Positions 10,476-22,328 of a DNA stretch of 64,000 bases are shown piece by piece (the first letter of the stretch is position 1; every line of letters starts with the position of its first letter). The notes under the pieces were generated by a model. The model was not told the DNA's origin, ran no database searches, and saw nothing but the letters and a program-made list of their open reading frames with translations. The stretch comes from Moringa oleifera (taxonomy: Eukaryota; Streptophyta; Magnoliopsida; Brassicales; Moringaceae). The DNA lies in contig JAJFZO010000344.1 in assembly GCA_021397835.1 (NCBI GenBank), positions 434,001 through 498,000 of the forward strand. Direction: 5' to 3'. The position numbers and the translations under genes are program-made.

Positions 10476-11790
10476 CAAGCTTAGACTATAGTGATTGATG
10501 AAGAAGTTGATCTGCAGGCTACTGTTGAGCAGACCTCAAGAACCTTTTACTTTACAACCTCCCATGCTTTGAGAAGGTATGGCTAGTGTTATTTTTGATA
10601 TAACTATAAATGTTTATTTGAGTTAAACATGGCACATCAGTGTTGTTTTGAAGTTTTATTGATCCCAAGCAGAGAATGCAACTTATTTTGGTGTTCAAAG
10701 TCATTGACACTTTGGGATGTCGTAAATGGAGGGAAGATTATGCACATGATTCTCCAGCAAACCCCTCTATAGGCCTGTCTGCATCCTGCTGCCTTTATTC
10801 CATCTTTTTGTGTTATCTATCCTCTTTCATCTGCTCCCATGATTATTTACATTAACATAGAAGGCGCAATTGCATTTTCAGTTGCTCTTCTTGACATGGC
10901 TAGTGTACCAGTCCCTTCTTAGATGGAACCCCTACTTTCTCTCTTGCTGCTACATGCTTTAAAAAAATATGAGGATCTGGTTTATGCGGGGAACTCCTAG
11001 GGGAAATACTCATACTAGATTACAAAAATGTTAAGGTGCATGTTATAGTTGCCATTTTTGGGAGCAGTAGTCATTAAGAACATGGTCTTTGGCAGAAGTG
11101 GGCAGTATCTCCTTCAGAATTTGAATGAACAGACAATCAAAGTCTGTGAAAAATCTTCTGCCTTTGAGAGATGGAGCTATTGCTCTTGATGACCTAAATG
11201 AGGGCACCAATGATATTGATGGAACTGAGAAAATGAAGACCATTGGATCAAAGTGTTTAGAACTTTCCCAAAAATTTCAAGATTCCATCATGAAAGATGC
11301 ACTGGCAGGCACCTTGTTTCAGTAGTGGTTACGGTAAGTAATTAGGGGTTTTGCAAGCAAGGAGAGCAGAAAATGTATATATATAAGAGAGGGCTAGGCA
11401 TGTCGTGAAAATCCTTAAGGGTCCAAATGAAGCATTAATTTATTTTGTGTGGCATCTTGTTCACCACATTATTGTCTTTGTTTCCTTGATTGGCTTTATT
11501 TTCATTTATGTACCTAAAATATAAGCATGTTTTGTAGGTTAAAGAATCAAGTGTTAATGAAGATGAGGATGCTGTGGAGATTGATGCTCTTAGTGGTTGA
11601 GGAATATTTTATTATGAGATCCTTACCTCTAACCTCGGCTACCATTTGCTTGCATCAAATTCTCCAAAGCACATCCACACCTTTCTAAATAACTTGGATA
11701 AGAGAGTTTGCCCTATCTTTGATCTAATACAATAGCATCATTTACATGAACAATGATTTTTTTTAGCTACTTGCTATAGTTTCACCTCTT
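10476..11790 (+). other. Conserved exon-like pieces of unknown gene, copy A
   Basis: Between the oligopeptidase and the carboxylase fragment are short readings conserved with B (57,560-58,820): a frame at 11,125-11,325 containing LRDGAIALDDLNEGTNDIDG and CLELSQKFQDSIMKDALAG, and one at about 11,540-11,750 containing NEDEDAVEIDALSG and FYYEILTSNLGYHLLASNSP. They are flanked by splice-like sites and look like real exons of some gene, but I do not recognise the family. Frames are broken, and the DLNEGTN piece ends with a stop. Confidence 0.4.
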
Positions 11791-12965
11791 GATATAGGTT
11801 CATCTATAAATAAATTATGTTTGTATGCAGCAATAAAGTCCATTTTTAGCCTTGAATCAGGTATGCAATCTGTTTTGGCACTTTTCTCTAACTAGTTTAT
11901 TGAAATATTCATATCCTCCATCATGAGCAAACTATAAGCAGTTTATTCAACTCATATCATTACAAGTTTTGCTAACTATAATTTTTCTACATGGTCCAGG
12001 GGGATATGATATTCATATCCCTCATCTTCATGGGGTGATTGAGGTCAGAATATGTGTAAGCGTATTGTTGTGCCTTTAATATCTTTTTGCACTTGTTCAT
12101 TAGCAACAAATGAAGAAAAATGTACTCATCATTTCCTTGTACATGTTCATGTTTGTTTGCGTATGGTTCTACTTTTTGTTTTTGGTATGAAATATAATCA
12201 TTTGCCCTCTTTGAGGCTGGTCTTGTGTTTTTGCATATGAGCAAGCATCTTATTTGTGCAGGAAAAATCATCATATTGAATATTGATGTATGTTCCTTAC
12301 TCTGCTCTGCATACAAGGCTTCTTCAGTACAATATAATCATTTGCAATATTTTCTATACATGATCAATGATTCTTTCAGCTACTTGCTATTGTTTCTCCT
12401 CTTGATATAGGTTCATCTATAAATATATTATGTTTGCAAGCAGCAAAAAAGCCCATTTTTAGTTTTGAATCAGGTATGCAATCTCTTTTGTGCACTTTTC
12501 TCTAACTAGTTTGTTAACATAATAAGATCCTCCATTATAAACAAACTATAACTAGTTTATTCAACTCATAATATTACAAGTTTTTCTGATGTAATTTTTC
12601 TACATCGTCTAGGGGCATGGTATTCATATCCTCCATCTCCATGGGGTAATTGATGTCAGGATATGTGAAAGGGTGTTGTTGTGGCTTTAACATCTTTTCA
12701 TCCTTATTGATTTGCATTAAATGAAGGAAAATGTACTCATCATTTCTTTGGAACATGTTCATATTTGTTTGCATATGGTTCTGCTTTCTTGTTTTTGGTA
12801 CAAAACATAATCATTTGTCCTCTTTGAGGGTGACGTTATGTTCCTGCGTACGAACAAGCATCCCATTTGTATAGGAGAAATTATCGTATTGAATATTAAT
12901 GTATGTTCTTTACTATGCTCTGCATACATGGCTTCTTCAATACATTATAATCATCAGCAATAATT
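11780..12965 (+). repeat. 613-bp imperfect tandem duplication, only in copy A
   Basis: The stretch starting cttgctatagtttcacctc (11,770) recurs at 12,383 as cttgctattgtttctcctc, and similarity runs to about 12,965. Copy B has a single unit (about 58,830-59,370). Each unit contains a minus-strand open frame with HPFTYPDINYPMEMEDMN or its relatives. Confidence 0.8.
12574..12774 (-). other. Conserved minus-strand open frame, unknown
   Basis: A 66-codon frame, MQTNMNMFQRNDEYIFLHLM ... NYPMEMEDMNTMPLDD, conserved at 58,983-59,171 (62 codons, near-identical) and, more diverged, at 11,987-12,316. There is no recognised family. Conservation in three places is explained by the duplications and does not itself prove coding. 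Confidence 0.25.
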
Positions 12966-13139
12966 TTTATGCATCTTAATCACTTGTTTTGGAGGGAATT
13001 AAGAACTCATTATTTGAGATATTATGTCCATTCTAATTATACAGAAAGCCCCAACTTATGATGCAAAACAAAAAACATAATAGAAACTCTAACTTGGGCT
13101 ACTCATTCTTGCACTCATGAATGAGACATACATAGATTC

Positions 13140-13210
13140 ATATAGCAGTATAGTAGTATAGTAGTAGCAGTTTAGATGCAGGAGGCAGTAGCAGCAGCAG
13201 CAGCAGTTTA
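13140..13210 (+). repeat. AGT/AGC microsatellite, copy A
   Basis: Runs of agtatagtagtatagtagtagc followed by agcagcagcagcagcag. In copy B (59,535-59,660) the same place holds a longer, more diverged gtagcagtatag/gtagcaac array, so the repeat mutates in length. Confidence 0.8.
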
Positions 13211-13239
13211 GATGGAGTAAAAGTTTAGATCTGTATAAT

Positions 13240-14470
13240 ACTTTCTACTTAGAGTCCGTATCTAGAGGTTTAGCCACTTTATGTCTGCATGGAAATGTTA
13301 TTGCTTTGGATAGCCATGATTGCAGTGTCCGCAGGAGGCACCAGAAGGTCGATTCTTTTTCTTGACACTGAATTTAGATTTGGTTATTCTGTACAATATT
13401 TTTCTTAATTTAATATTTTTTCTATGAAATTCAAGTTACATCCCACCTTCCTAACCACAAAAAGTAAACAATAACATTGATCTTTGAGGAGTATTTTATT
13501 ATGAGATTCTTGCTTTTTATTTTATATGGTATAAATAATTGAGGAGGGTCCAATTACAATAGCTCTTTTGGAAACTGTCACTAAACTTAACCAAGCAGCT
13601 AGAAGGTTGGTTAACTGTATTAATTATGTTGGGATGGCTACTATTGAGTTGTCTTTACAGCATGGACACTGGTGGATACAATTTTCCATCTCTCAATCCT
13701 CAATTGCCGGTATATTTTACTGGTTGTGCCCTCAGTTGTAGACTCCTTGTCATACTCATTAAGGTTTTATTATCATGCAACCTTTTTATATTCTGTTTGA
13801 ATTATATCTTTGTTACATAATGCTTTATCTGATGTGCTTGCCAGTCCCTACAACAGGTCTACTTGGAAGGAAAGAAAAGTTGTAGAGTTATAGCTGTGAA
13901 CTTTGAAATAATTAGGAACCTTGGTAATTTTTATGCACCTGTATTTTTATTTGTGTGGATATCTTAGTAAATGATATTTTTAACTTGAGACATGAACAAT
14001 TAAGTTGATATATTTGCACCTCATTTTTTGGTGGTTTTTGACCAAGTTGTGTCATATTTGAAATGGCTTGCTTGTAACCTAATTGAGATGTTTGATGTTA
14101 ATGAATATCCATATGTACTGGACATAGGTGGAACACCTAGTTACAGAGTGGATTACTGAAGTAAACCTTTCAGCTGCCCAAGTTGCAGTCGGGATGGGTA
14201 TTCCTCTTGGGCAAATTCTTGGTATGATAGTAAAGTTCATTAAACTTTTTTCTTAGTTGTTTAATGTAGTATCTCACATTCTGTGCCCATATCGAATCAG
14301 AAATAAGGTGATTTTATGATATGGAACATGGTGAAGGGTATCATTCTTGGAGGAAAACATCAGCTGCTGCTTGCCCTTTTAATTTTGAAAGGCAGAGAGT
14401 AGCAAGTCGAAGGTCATTTTGTAGCTATTCACGTGACAATTGACAAACCATGCATCAAGTCCACTTGAAG
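13240..14470 (+). pseudogene. Acetyl-CoA carboxylase (biotin carboxylase domain) pseudogene, copy A
   Basis: Fragment of the plant multidomain cytosolic (ACC1-type) acetyl-CoA carboxylase, which makes malonyl-CoA. Four exon pieces match the biotin-carboxylase domain in order: LHGNVIALDSHDCSVRRRHQ (about 13,285-13,345); EEGPITIALLETVTKLNQAA and NYVGMATIECLYSMDTGGYN (13,541-13,700); VEHLVTEWITEVNLSAAQ and VAVGMGIPLGQIL (14,128-14,220, between ag and gt sites); then FYDMEHGEGYHSWRKTSA (about 14,310-14,370). Lesions: Gln to stop in LEVQLLC; the LNPRLQVEHP segment reads LNPQLPVYF, losing the catalytic Arg; stop in IRRFY; frameshift after 14,380. No other carboxylase domain follows. Confidence 0.88.
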
Positions 14471-16179
14471 GTAACATCATACATGTCATGTATATTATGA
14501 AAGCTTTTTGGTAACTATGAGTTCAGTTTGGCAGTTTGCTTCATGATTGAATTCGAGTAGTCTAACACTATTCCATCATTCGGGTAAAAACAGTGAGTTT
14601 GAAATTTTGAATTCACACTTTAGTAAGCAATCTATCTTTGGATTAGTCCTCAAGTATTAGCACTTTAGTAGCTAGAGTTAGATGTACTGATCACAAACAG
14701 AGGGAGGTAAATGAAAAAACTATGTGAGCTTACCTCTTTAGTCAGATTTTTCTCTTTATCCCTCTCCTTTCAAATTTTTGTATTCATGGTTAAAGACTTG
14801 CAACTTTTTAGGACTTGAAAACCCTCATCTTTGGACGACATATTACCACCAGGGGATTTTAAATATACATTTAAATTCATTGATTTCTAATTTCCTTTTA
14901 ATTTACTGGTTCCACAGCACGTCTATAATTTGCTTTGAAGTGCGTTTCTTCCTTATATTGCTTTTAAGTGCATTTCTTCCAAGTTTAAAAATCTTTTACT
15001 TCCATGGATGTATATGTATATACTCGTTGTTTACAGGAATCATGTTATTTTATGTTACTGTATTTTAATGAAGGTAATAATTCATTTGCCTCTGCTCCTA
15101 AACTTTTTGGAGTTGTTCAAAGCGGTAGTGTTTTGTTCTTTAAGTGATGTTGATCTCTTTGACTGCTAGACCATATGGCCATCTGTATTTTTCATGCTCT
15201 TTTCTCTCATGTTTTTTTCTTTTTGCTTGTCCTGCTTGTTGTTCTTCTGATACTAATATTAGTATCTCATCTGATTAGAGAGGTAAAACCTTATTTTGTT
15301 AGCACTGGAGTGTTTGCTTCCTCTCACTTGGCCAGCACCATTGGCCCCTATGCCCATGATCCCCCTCTTTTTCACACAGTTAGAAGGATCATTGCAGCTT
15401 TTATAGATACAATCAATCCTAAATGCTCAGAATGAATTAGATCCATTTGTCTTTCTTGTCATTGTATTTTATATTTAACACATTCTAGTAATTGGTAGTA
15501 AGTTCAACTTCTACATTTGAACACTTGTGAGACAAATACCCTTCAATATGAGCCTATACATAGTGACTGTGGGTTGCCTGCTGGGACGATGTTTTTTAGG
15601 GAATTCTGTATTGTTTTTGAAGATTGTCTTGGGGGGTAAAAGCTGCCTCCTTGAGTTTACTATGGGTACAGAAAGTGACCCTACCGTGACTTAGGATGAT
15701 GAAAAAGCACTTATGATGATACCAAAGCATCTTGTTTACTGGATCTTACCATCTCTGGTGCTGGTTCAAGAGATATTCTAGCCCAGGTGATGATGCCAAA
15801 CTGTCCAAGTTCCCAAGGACTCCATAGAAGAGATCTGCTAAACAGGTAACCATGTCTCCTTTCCCTGTTGATGAAATATCAGATTAGATGCAGTGATGAA
15901 TACTTCATTTCGCCTGACTAAAGGCTGCAGTTCATTCAGTTATGTTACTCAGTTTAGTTCACTATTGATGGCCAGATCTTGGTATGCAGAGGTGCACTTG
16001 TCATCTCAGCTGAAATCAGATCAGTCAGTTCATGATAATAAGCTAGCTTTTCGTTGAATTTATATCTGTTCCATCTTGTAAAGATAGGCTGTGATTTGGG
16101 CCAACACATTGTCCCAAAAGATCATCTGTAATAGTATATAAATAACTAATTTTGGTTTACCTACCAGTGAAAACCTCTA
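14471..16179. other. Between carboxylase and CKX fragments, copy A
   Basis: Conserved with 60,909-62,689. It contains two readings that look exon-like but are unidentified: FASSHLASTIGPYAHDPPLF with HTVRRIIAAFIDTINPKCSE (about 15,312-15,432), and KHLVYWILPSLVLVQEIF preceded by a GGKSCLLEFTMGTES-like piece (15,630-15,780). No complete gene. Confidence 0.35.
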
Positions 16180-16839
<660 letters not shown>

Positions 16840-17794
16840 TAATTAGAGAAGAGCAAGAGAAAAGGAAAGAGTAGGAGAGATTCTGAGTGTTCTTCATGAG
16901 GGTTAGACAGAAACAGAGGCATAGAACAGAGACCTAACAAATGAAAGGCTGAGAAGAGAATTTAGAGGCCAAGCTGGGCTAGCTATTGGGTGATACTGAC
17001 AGACAATATTACATATTTTCATAGGGAAAGTCAATTATATATAGCTATCTATTGAAGATTCTTTTTCCGGCTCATCTTTTTTGGTCTCCAAAGTTGATGA
17101 GATGAAAGGCATAATATATAGTAAGTGTAGATTTCGCATATCTTTTGGTACCTTCCCCACTGTCACGTATACTTAGAACCACATAGCCTCTCTTTTTTCT
17201 CTTGCTGACGTTATTGTTGGATATGTTACTATTACATGTAAAAAATTACCTGTCACAAAGGACTATTCCGAGCATTGACTTGCTTCCATGGTTCTGATTA
17301 TTTTCATGTCTCCTTTCTCTTGTACTTCATTCAACTTCTCTGCGTGCATTGTTGTTATTAGGTCATACAGAAAATAGGTAATGTTTTAGAGCACGTCTTA
17401 AATGTCTAAGGTATTAAACTCTTTACTCTTTAGTGCATTGCCAGCCTTGTTGTCTACAATTCACCGCTATGTGGCTAATTATACTTATTCTTCGTTGTTC
17501 TAATAATTGGTTTGTATAAGAAGTATATGCATTGTTCTTGATCCTTTCATCAAGTACTTCATAGAGCCATCTCTAAGCTTTCAGCAATACTACTTTTTGC
17601 TTACTGTTTCTGAACATGAAATTTAACTGTGTAACTGTGTGTTTTTGTGGATGAAGTTTTGTATTTACACTTCTACTTACAGAAACTATTTAACTTGTAT
17701 TTACACTTCTATAATTTATGATTTTAAAAGGCAGAGCATCATACAATAAAGCACAGAATACACCTAAAAACATGCATTGGTAGATATAAAGGTA
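16840..17794. other. Upstream flank of CKX copy A
   Basis: 5' side of the minus-strand CKX fragment. It is conserved with 63,365-64,000 up to 17,515, including a purine-rich leader (agagaagagcaagagaaaagg, in part) just upstream of the start codon. No gene recognised from 17,000 to 17,794. Confidence 0.5.
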
Positions 17795-18015
17795 TGTTGG
17801 TATTCATGTTGGCATTGTTTTGATCTTTGAGATATTGTTAGTGTTATCTAACTAAAGTTTGCAGTTGGCAATTTAAATCTCACATGTTCATCATGTTCAT
17901 CCAGTGCAGAAATTTTAGTTTGCAGCATGTAGGTTTGAAGAAATCCAACTAAATGCTTGTTCCATTGATTGTATCTATTGCTTCAATTTATTACTCTATA
18001 TAGTTCATCCTAACA
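17795..18015 (+). repeat. Candidate 5' LTR (TGTTGG...AACA)
   Basis: Starts TGTTGG and ends CCTAACA just before the primer-binding site, about 221 bases, a usual size for a small copia LTR. No second copy was found, so the left edge rests on the TGTTGG start only. Confidence 0.45.
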
Positions 18016-18017
18016 GC

Positions 18018-18028
18018 GGTATCAGAGC
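18018..18028 (+). promoter_or_regulatory. Primer-binding site (initiator tRNA-Met type)
   Basis: ggtatcagagc, the usual copia primer-binding site complementary to the 3' end of tRNA-iMet, three bases from the candidate LTR end. Confidence 0.75.
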
Positions 18029-18057
18029 TATTTTTTTAAGTATTAGCTTAAGCCAAC

Positions 18058-18785
18058 TTGCATTCCGAGCACAAAATGACCTCTACCATGAAGTATGAAG
18101 TGAAGCGATTTGGCAGAAGAAATGATTTTGGCCTTTGGAAGATCAAATTGCTGGCGTGGCCAAGAAACATGGGGCTTGATGCCGCACTGGCTGGAGAAAG
18201 CAAGATGCCTAGTTCTTTCACAGAAGAAGATAAGGCTGAACTGATGAAGAAGGTTCATAATACTTTGATTTTGAGCCTACAGTGACAATGTGTTACCAGA
18301 GACAGCTGCAGAGGTGTGGTGGAAATTGGAGAGTCTTAATATAACTAAGACCCTCTCAAGTAGATTGTATCTCAAGGAGAAATTCTTCACCTTCAAAATG
18401 ACAGAAGGGAAGTCTCTACAAGAACATATTGATGAGTTTAACAAACTCTGTCTTGATCTATTGAAATCAAGGTTGAATAAAGCCTTGGCATTACCACAGT
18501 CTTTGCCTAAGTCTTACGATACATTTGTGGACAATTTGAAGCATGGTGGTGATACCTTGACATTAGAAGATGTAAATGGTGCTCTCAATGCCAGGAAGTT
18601 AAGGAACAAATTTGAGCAGAAGGTTATTGGAGCTGAACATTTCTATGCAAGAGGGTGACCTGAGAAACATGGCCAGCAAGCTACTGTGAGAGATTCCTGC
18701 AAAGGAAAGACAAAGCAATGCAAGAGATCCAAGTCAAGAAACTCTTCCAGAAAATGTTATCATTGTGGTAAGGTTGGCCATATAT
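18058..18785 (+). pseudogene. Copia gag, first segment
   Basis: Gag capsid frames. MTSTMKYEVKRFGRRNDFGL starts at 18,076. WKLESLNITKTLSSRLYLK and EGKSLQEHIDEFNKLCLDLL follow (18,330-18,470), then LPQSLPKSYDTFVDNLKHGG and TLTLEDVNGALNARKLRNKF. A zinc knuckle CYHCGKVGH lies at about 18,755, but its last Cys is Tyr and a stop (tga) falls inside. A gap of about 17 bases relative to the second segment (the VVKQKT piece) sits near 18,297 and breaks the frame after a TGA. Confidence 0.8.
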
Positions 18786-19281
18786 GAAAATACTACAAAG
18801 ATTAAAAAAGAAGCAGGTGGATAAAGAGCAGGCTGCTGAAGAAGATGTTGCAGTAGCTACTGACTCTTATGATGAAGGTGATGTTTTGACCATATCTGAA
18901 GCAAAAATACATGATGAATGGATATCAGACTCATGTTGCACATATCATATGTGTCCAAAGAAAGAGATGTTCCAGGATTATTTGCCATTAACTGGTAGCA
19001 GATTTGTAATGGGGATTGACCAAACTTGTGCTGCAAAAGGAATCCGCTCTGCAGCATTCAGGCTACATGATGGAACTACCAGGGCTTTAAGTGAGGTGAG
19101 GTATGTGCCTGACTTAAAGAGATACTTAATTTCTCTTGGTATGCTGGACAGGGAAGGTTATTCATTCAAAGCTGAGAAGGGGCAGTTAAAGGTGTTGAAA
19201 GGAGCACTTGTGATGCTCAAAGCCAGCAAGATAAATAGCTTATATGTTTTGAATGGAACAATAAGAGAATGCGACATGTAA
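18784..19281 (+). pseudogene. Copia protease region, first segment
   Basis: A 165-codon open frame with the aspartic-protease region. The active-site triad, normally D-S-G before CTYHM, reads SDSCCTYHM (Gly to Cys). VRYVPDLKRYLISLGMLD and GYSFKAEKGQLKVLKG follow, the usual copia sequence before the gag-pre-integrase domain. The frame ends before the integrase zinc finger. Confidence 0.75.
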
Positions 19282-20085
19282 GTCTTAAGGGGCTGCAAGA
19301 ATTAAGCAAACAAGGCTTGCTTGGGAGTGCTCAGGTCTCTGACTTGGGATTCCGTGAGCAATGCTTGATGAGTAAACAGCACAGGCTCAAGTTCTCAAAG
19401 ACTGCTGTTCATAAATCCAAGAAAATAATGGATTATGCACATGCAGACTTATGGGGACCAGATAAAACAGCAACATACAGTGGTTGCCATTATTTTTTAT
19501 CAGTTGCTAATGATTTCAGCAGGGAACTGTGGATTTCCTTACTCTAAAACAAGGAGGAGTGTTTCCAGAAATTCAAAGATTGGAAGGTTTTAATGGAGAA
19601 TGTTAAAGGAAATTAAAGGCATCAAAAGCAGACAATGGTCTTGGGTTCTGCAATGCCAGGTTTGATCAACTTTGCAGGGAGGCTGGTGCTTAGGCATAGA
19701 ACTGTGAGAGGCACTCCACAGCAGAACAGTATGGCAGGAGGAATGAATCAGACATTGATGGAAAGAGCTAGATGTACGATGTTTCACAACTGGCTTACCA
19801 AAAGGTTTTTGGGGTGACACTGCTGTCACAGTAGCTTACTTTATTAATATAAGTCCTTAAAAAGCCATCAAACTGAAAACACCAGAAGAGCTTTGGAGTG
19901 GGAAGCCTCCTTAACTAGATCATCTTAGAGTCTTTGGATGTGCAGCATATGCACATAAAAGACAAAGCGAGCTTGATTCCAGAACAATTAAACGAATATT
20001 TCGGGGATATCCAAAAGGTGTTAAAGGCTATAAAGTTTGCATCAAAGAAGGGGCTACCTTCAAAACATTAATTACGAGGGATGTA
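19269..20085 (+). pseudogene. Copia integrase, first segment
   Basis: Pre-integrase/integrase pieces: the HVSLKGLQELSKQGLLGS region (the expected HxGH-type His is reduced to RHVS), then DYAHADLWGPDKTATYSGCH, DFSRELWI and a frame break. RGTPQQNSMAGGMNQTLMER follows (about 19,705-19,770, catalytic Glu of GVAERMN replaced by Gly). Next come TPEELWSGKPP and LRVFGCAAYAHK. A linker to about 20,440 follows, then the second segment starts. Several stops. Confidence 0.75.
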
Positions 20086-20454
20086 GTGTCTCATGAAACA
20101 TCCTTGCCCTATTCTGAAACTAATGAAGCATCAAACAACTTAAAGGATCAAAGAAAAGGTAAAGATCAGAGAATTGATGTTGAGGTAGAGGATGTGTCCA
20201 AGTATAAGGCAGCCCCTAAACAAGTTCAACAGGTAGATCTGGGTACTAATATCAATCTTGAGCTTGATCGAGAATCACTTGATATTGAGATTGATGAAAC
20301 TAGAATACAATAGTCTGATCAATTGCAAAGATGTCAGCTGGATAGAGACAGAGCCAGAAGAAGATTTCAAGTAGATGACTCATATTCAAGCTTTGTAGAA
20401 GAAGAAGTAAGGGACTGTCCAGCCTATGCTCTAAACTCTACAGAACAAATAATT

Positions 20455-22137
20455 TTGGTCTTTGGAAGATTAAAATGCTGGCATGGCTCAGCAATGTGGG
20501 GCTTGGGGCTTGATGCTACACTGGCTGGAGAAAGCAAGATGCCCAGTTCTCTCACGAAAGAAGAGAAGGCTGAACTGATGAAGAATGCTCACAATGTTTT
20601 GATTTTAAACCTATAGTGACAAAGTGTTACTAGAGTTTGTTAAACAAAAGAATGCTCACAATATTTTGTTTTGAGCCTATAATGACAAAGTGTTACTAGA
20701 GGTTGTTAAACAGAAGACTGCTGCACCGGTGTGGTTGAAATTAGAGTCTTTATGTGTGACTAAGACCTTCTCAAGTAGATTGTATCTCAGAGAGAAATTC
20801 TCACCTACAAAATGATAGAAGGCAAGTCTCTACAAGAATATATTGATGAGTTTAACAAACTCTGTCTTGGTTTGGTGAAAATCAAGTTTGAATATGAAGA
20901 CAAAGATAAAGCCTCAGTATTACCACACTCTTTATCAAAGTATTACGACACATTTGTGGACATCTTGAAGCATGGTGGTGATACCTTAACATTAGAAGAT
21001 GTAATTGGTGCTCTCAATTCCAAGGAGTTAAGGAACAAATTTGAGCAGAAGGATGTGGGAGCTAAAGGTTTATATGTAGGAGGGAGATCTGAGAAAAGTG
21101 GCCAGCAAGCTACAGTGAGAGATTCCAACAAATGAAAGACAAAGCAATGCAAGACATCCAAGTCAAGAAACTCTTCCAGAAAATGTTACCAATGTGGTAA
21201 AGTTGGCCATATAAGAAATACTGTAAAGATTTAAAGAAGAAACAGTTGGATAAAGAGCAAGCTGTTGAAGGAGATGCTATAATAGCTAATGACTCTTTTT
21301 ATGAAGGTGATATTATAACTATATCTGAAGCAAAAATACATGATGAATGAATATTAAACTCAGGTTGCACATATCATATGTGTCCAAAGAAAGACATGTT
21401 CCAGGATTATATGCCATTAACTGATAACAGAGTTGTAATGGGGAATCACCAAACTTTTGCTGTAAAAGGAATTTGCTCTGCATCATTCAGGCTACATGAT
21501 GGAACTACCAGGGTTTTAAGCGAGGTGAGATATGTCCCTGACTTAAAGAGATTCTTGATTTCTCTTGGTATGTTGGACAGCCAAGGTTATTCATTCAAAG
21601 CTGAGAAGGGGCAGTTGAAGGTGTTGAAAGGAGCACTTGTGTGCTCAAAGCCAGCAAGATAAATGGTCTATATGTTTTGACTGGAACAACAATCACGGGA
21701 GTGGCTGTAGCTGCTGCAATCACAAGGCAACAAATTGCTAAACTATGGCATAAGAGAATGGGCAATGTTAGTCTTAAGGGGTGCAAGAATTAAGCAAACA
21801 AGGCTTACTTGGAAGTGATTAGGTCTCTGATTTGGAATTTTGTGAGCAACTCTTTTTGGGTAAATAGCACAGGCTCAAATTCTCCAAGAATGCAGTTCAT
21901 AAATCCAAGGAAATAATGGATTATGCACATGCAGACTTATGGGGACTAGAGAAAACAGTAACATACGGTGGTTGCCATAACTTTTTATCTATTGTTGATG
22001 ATTTCAGCAGGAAAGTGTGGATTTAGTTACTCAAAAACAAGGAGGAGTGTTTCCAAAAATTCAAAGATTGGAAGGTTTTAATGGAGAATGTTACAAGAAG
22101 GAAATTAAAGGCATTGAGAACTGATCATTCTAGAGGT
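20455..22137 (+). pseudogene. Copia gag-protease-integrase, second segment (truncated)
   Basis: Restarts within gag (GLDATLAGESKMPSSLTKEE), then IEGKSLQEYIDEFNKLCLGL and TFVDILKHGGDTLTLEDVIG in frame 20,812-21,135. A knuckle CYQCGKVGH follows whose last Cys is present but one base out of frame. The protease reads NSGCTYHMCPKKDMF (Asp to Asn, Gly kept), preceded by a stop. HADLWGLEKTVTYGGCH is integrase. The sequence ends at about 22,137 after RTDHSRGN. Broken in different places from the first segment. Confidence 0.75.
20583..20715 (+). repeat. 67-bp tandem duplication inside the second gag
   Basis: gaatgctcacaatgttttg (20,583) and gaatgctcacaatattttg (20,650) begin two adjacent units that both end tgttaaaca(a/g)aa. 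The first segment has the matching sequence once. Confidence 0.85.
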
Positions 22138-22328
22138 AATGCGCACTGCAATTCTGTGTAGGCCCCTTATAATTCTATATGTTCATGCTGATATTTATGT
22201 CTATACATCATCCAATTTTTATTGTTACTTGTTGTGCTTGTGAAGAAGTTTATATTGAGTTTTTATTTATGGTTTCTTATAGTAATGGTTTGGGAGGTCT
22301 CATAATTATATGGTTGTGGTAATTATCA

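Larger units (their letters stand above)
17795..22137 (+). mobile_element. Composite, RT-less Ty1/copia retroelement remnant
   Basis: A candidate 5' LTR and primer-binding site are followed by two gag-protease-integrase segments head to tail in the same orientation: 18,058-20,454 and 20,455-22,137. The second begins inside gag (NFGLWKIKMLA, written aattttggtctttggaag) and stops inside integrase (RTDHSRGN at about 22,115). Neither carries reverse transcriptase or RNase H, and no 3' LTR was found. Both segments share a layout and about 85-90% of bases by eye, so they are two related copies joined by recombination or tandem insertion. It lies upstream of CKX copy A. Whether it also exists after CKX copy B is outside the window. 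Confidence 0.85.

Noticed and set aside
13140..13210. Possible CRISPR-like or regulatory repeat array
   Set aside because: It is a simple AGT/AGC microsatellite in plant DNA; there are no spacers of even length.
15175..15435. Hydrophobic 86-codon frame as a membrane protein gene
   Set aside because: The first half is T-rich intron-like sequence. Only the last 40 codons are conserved in composition, and the frame is interrupted differently in copy B.
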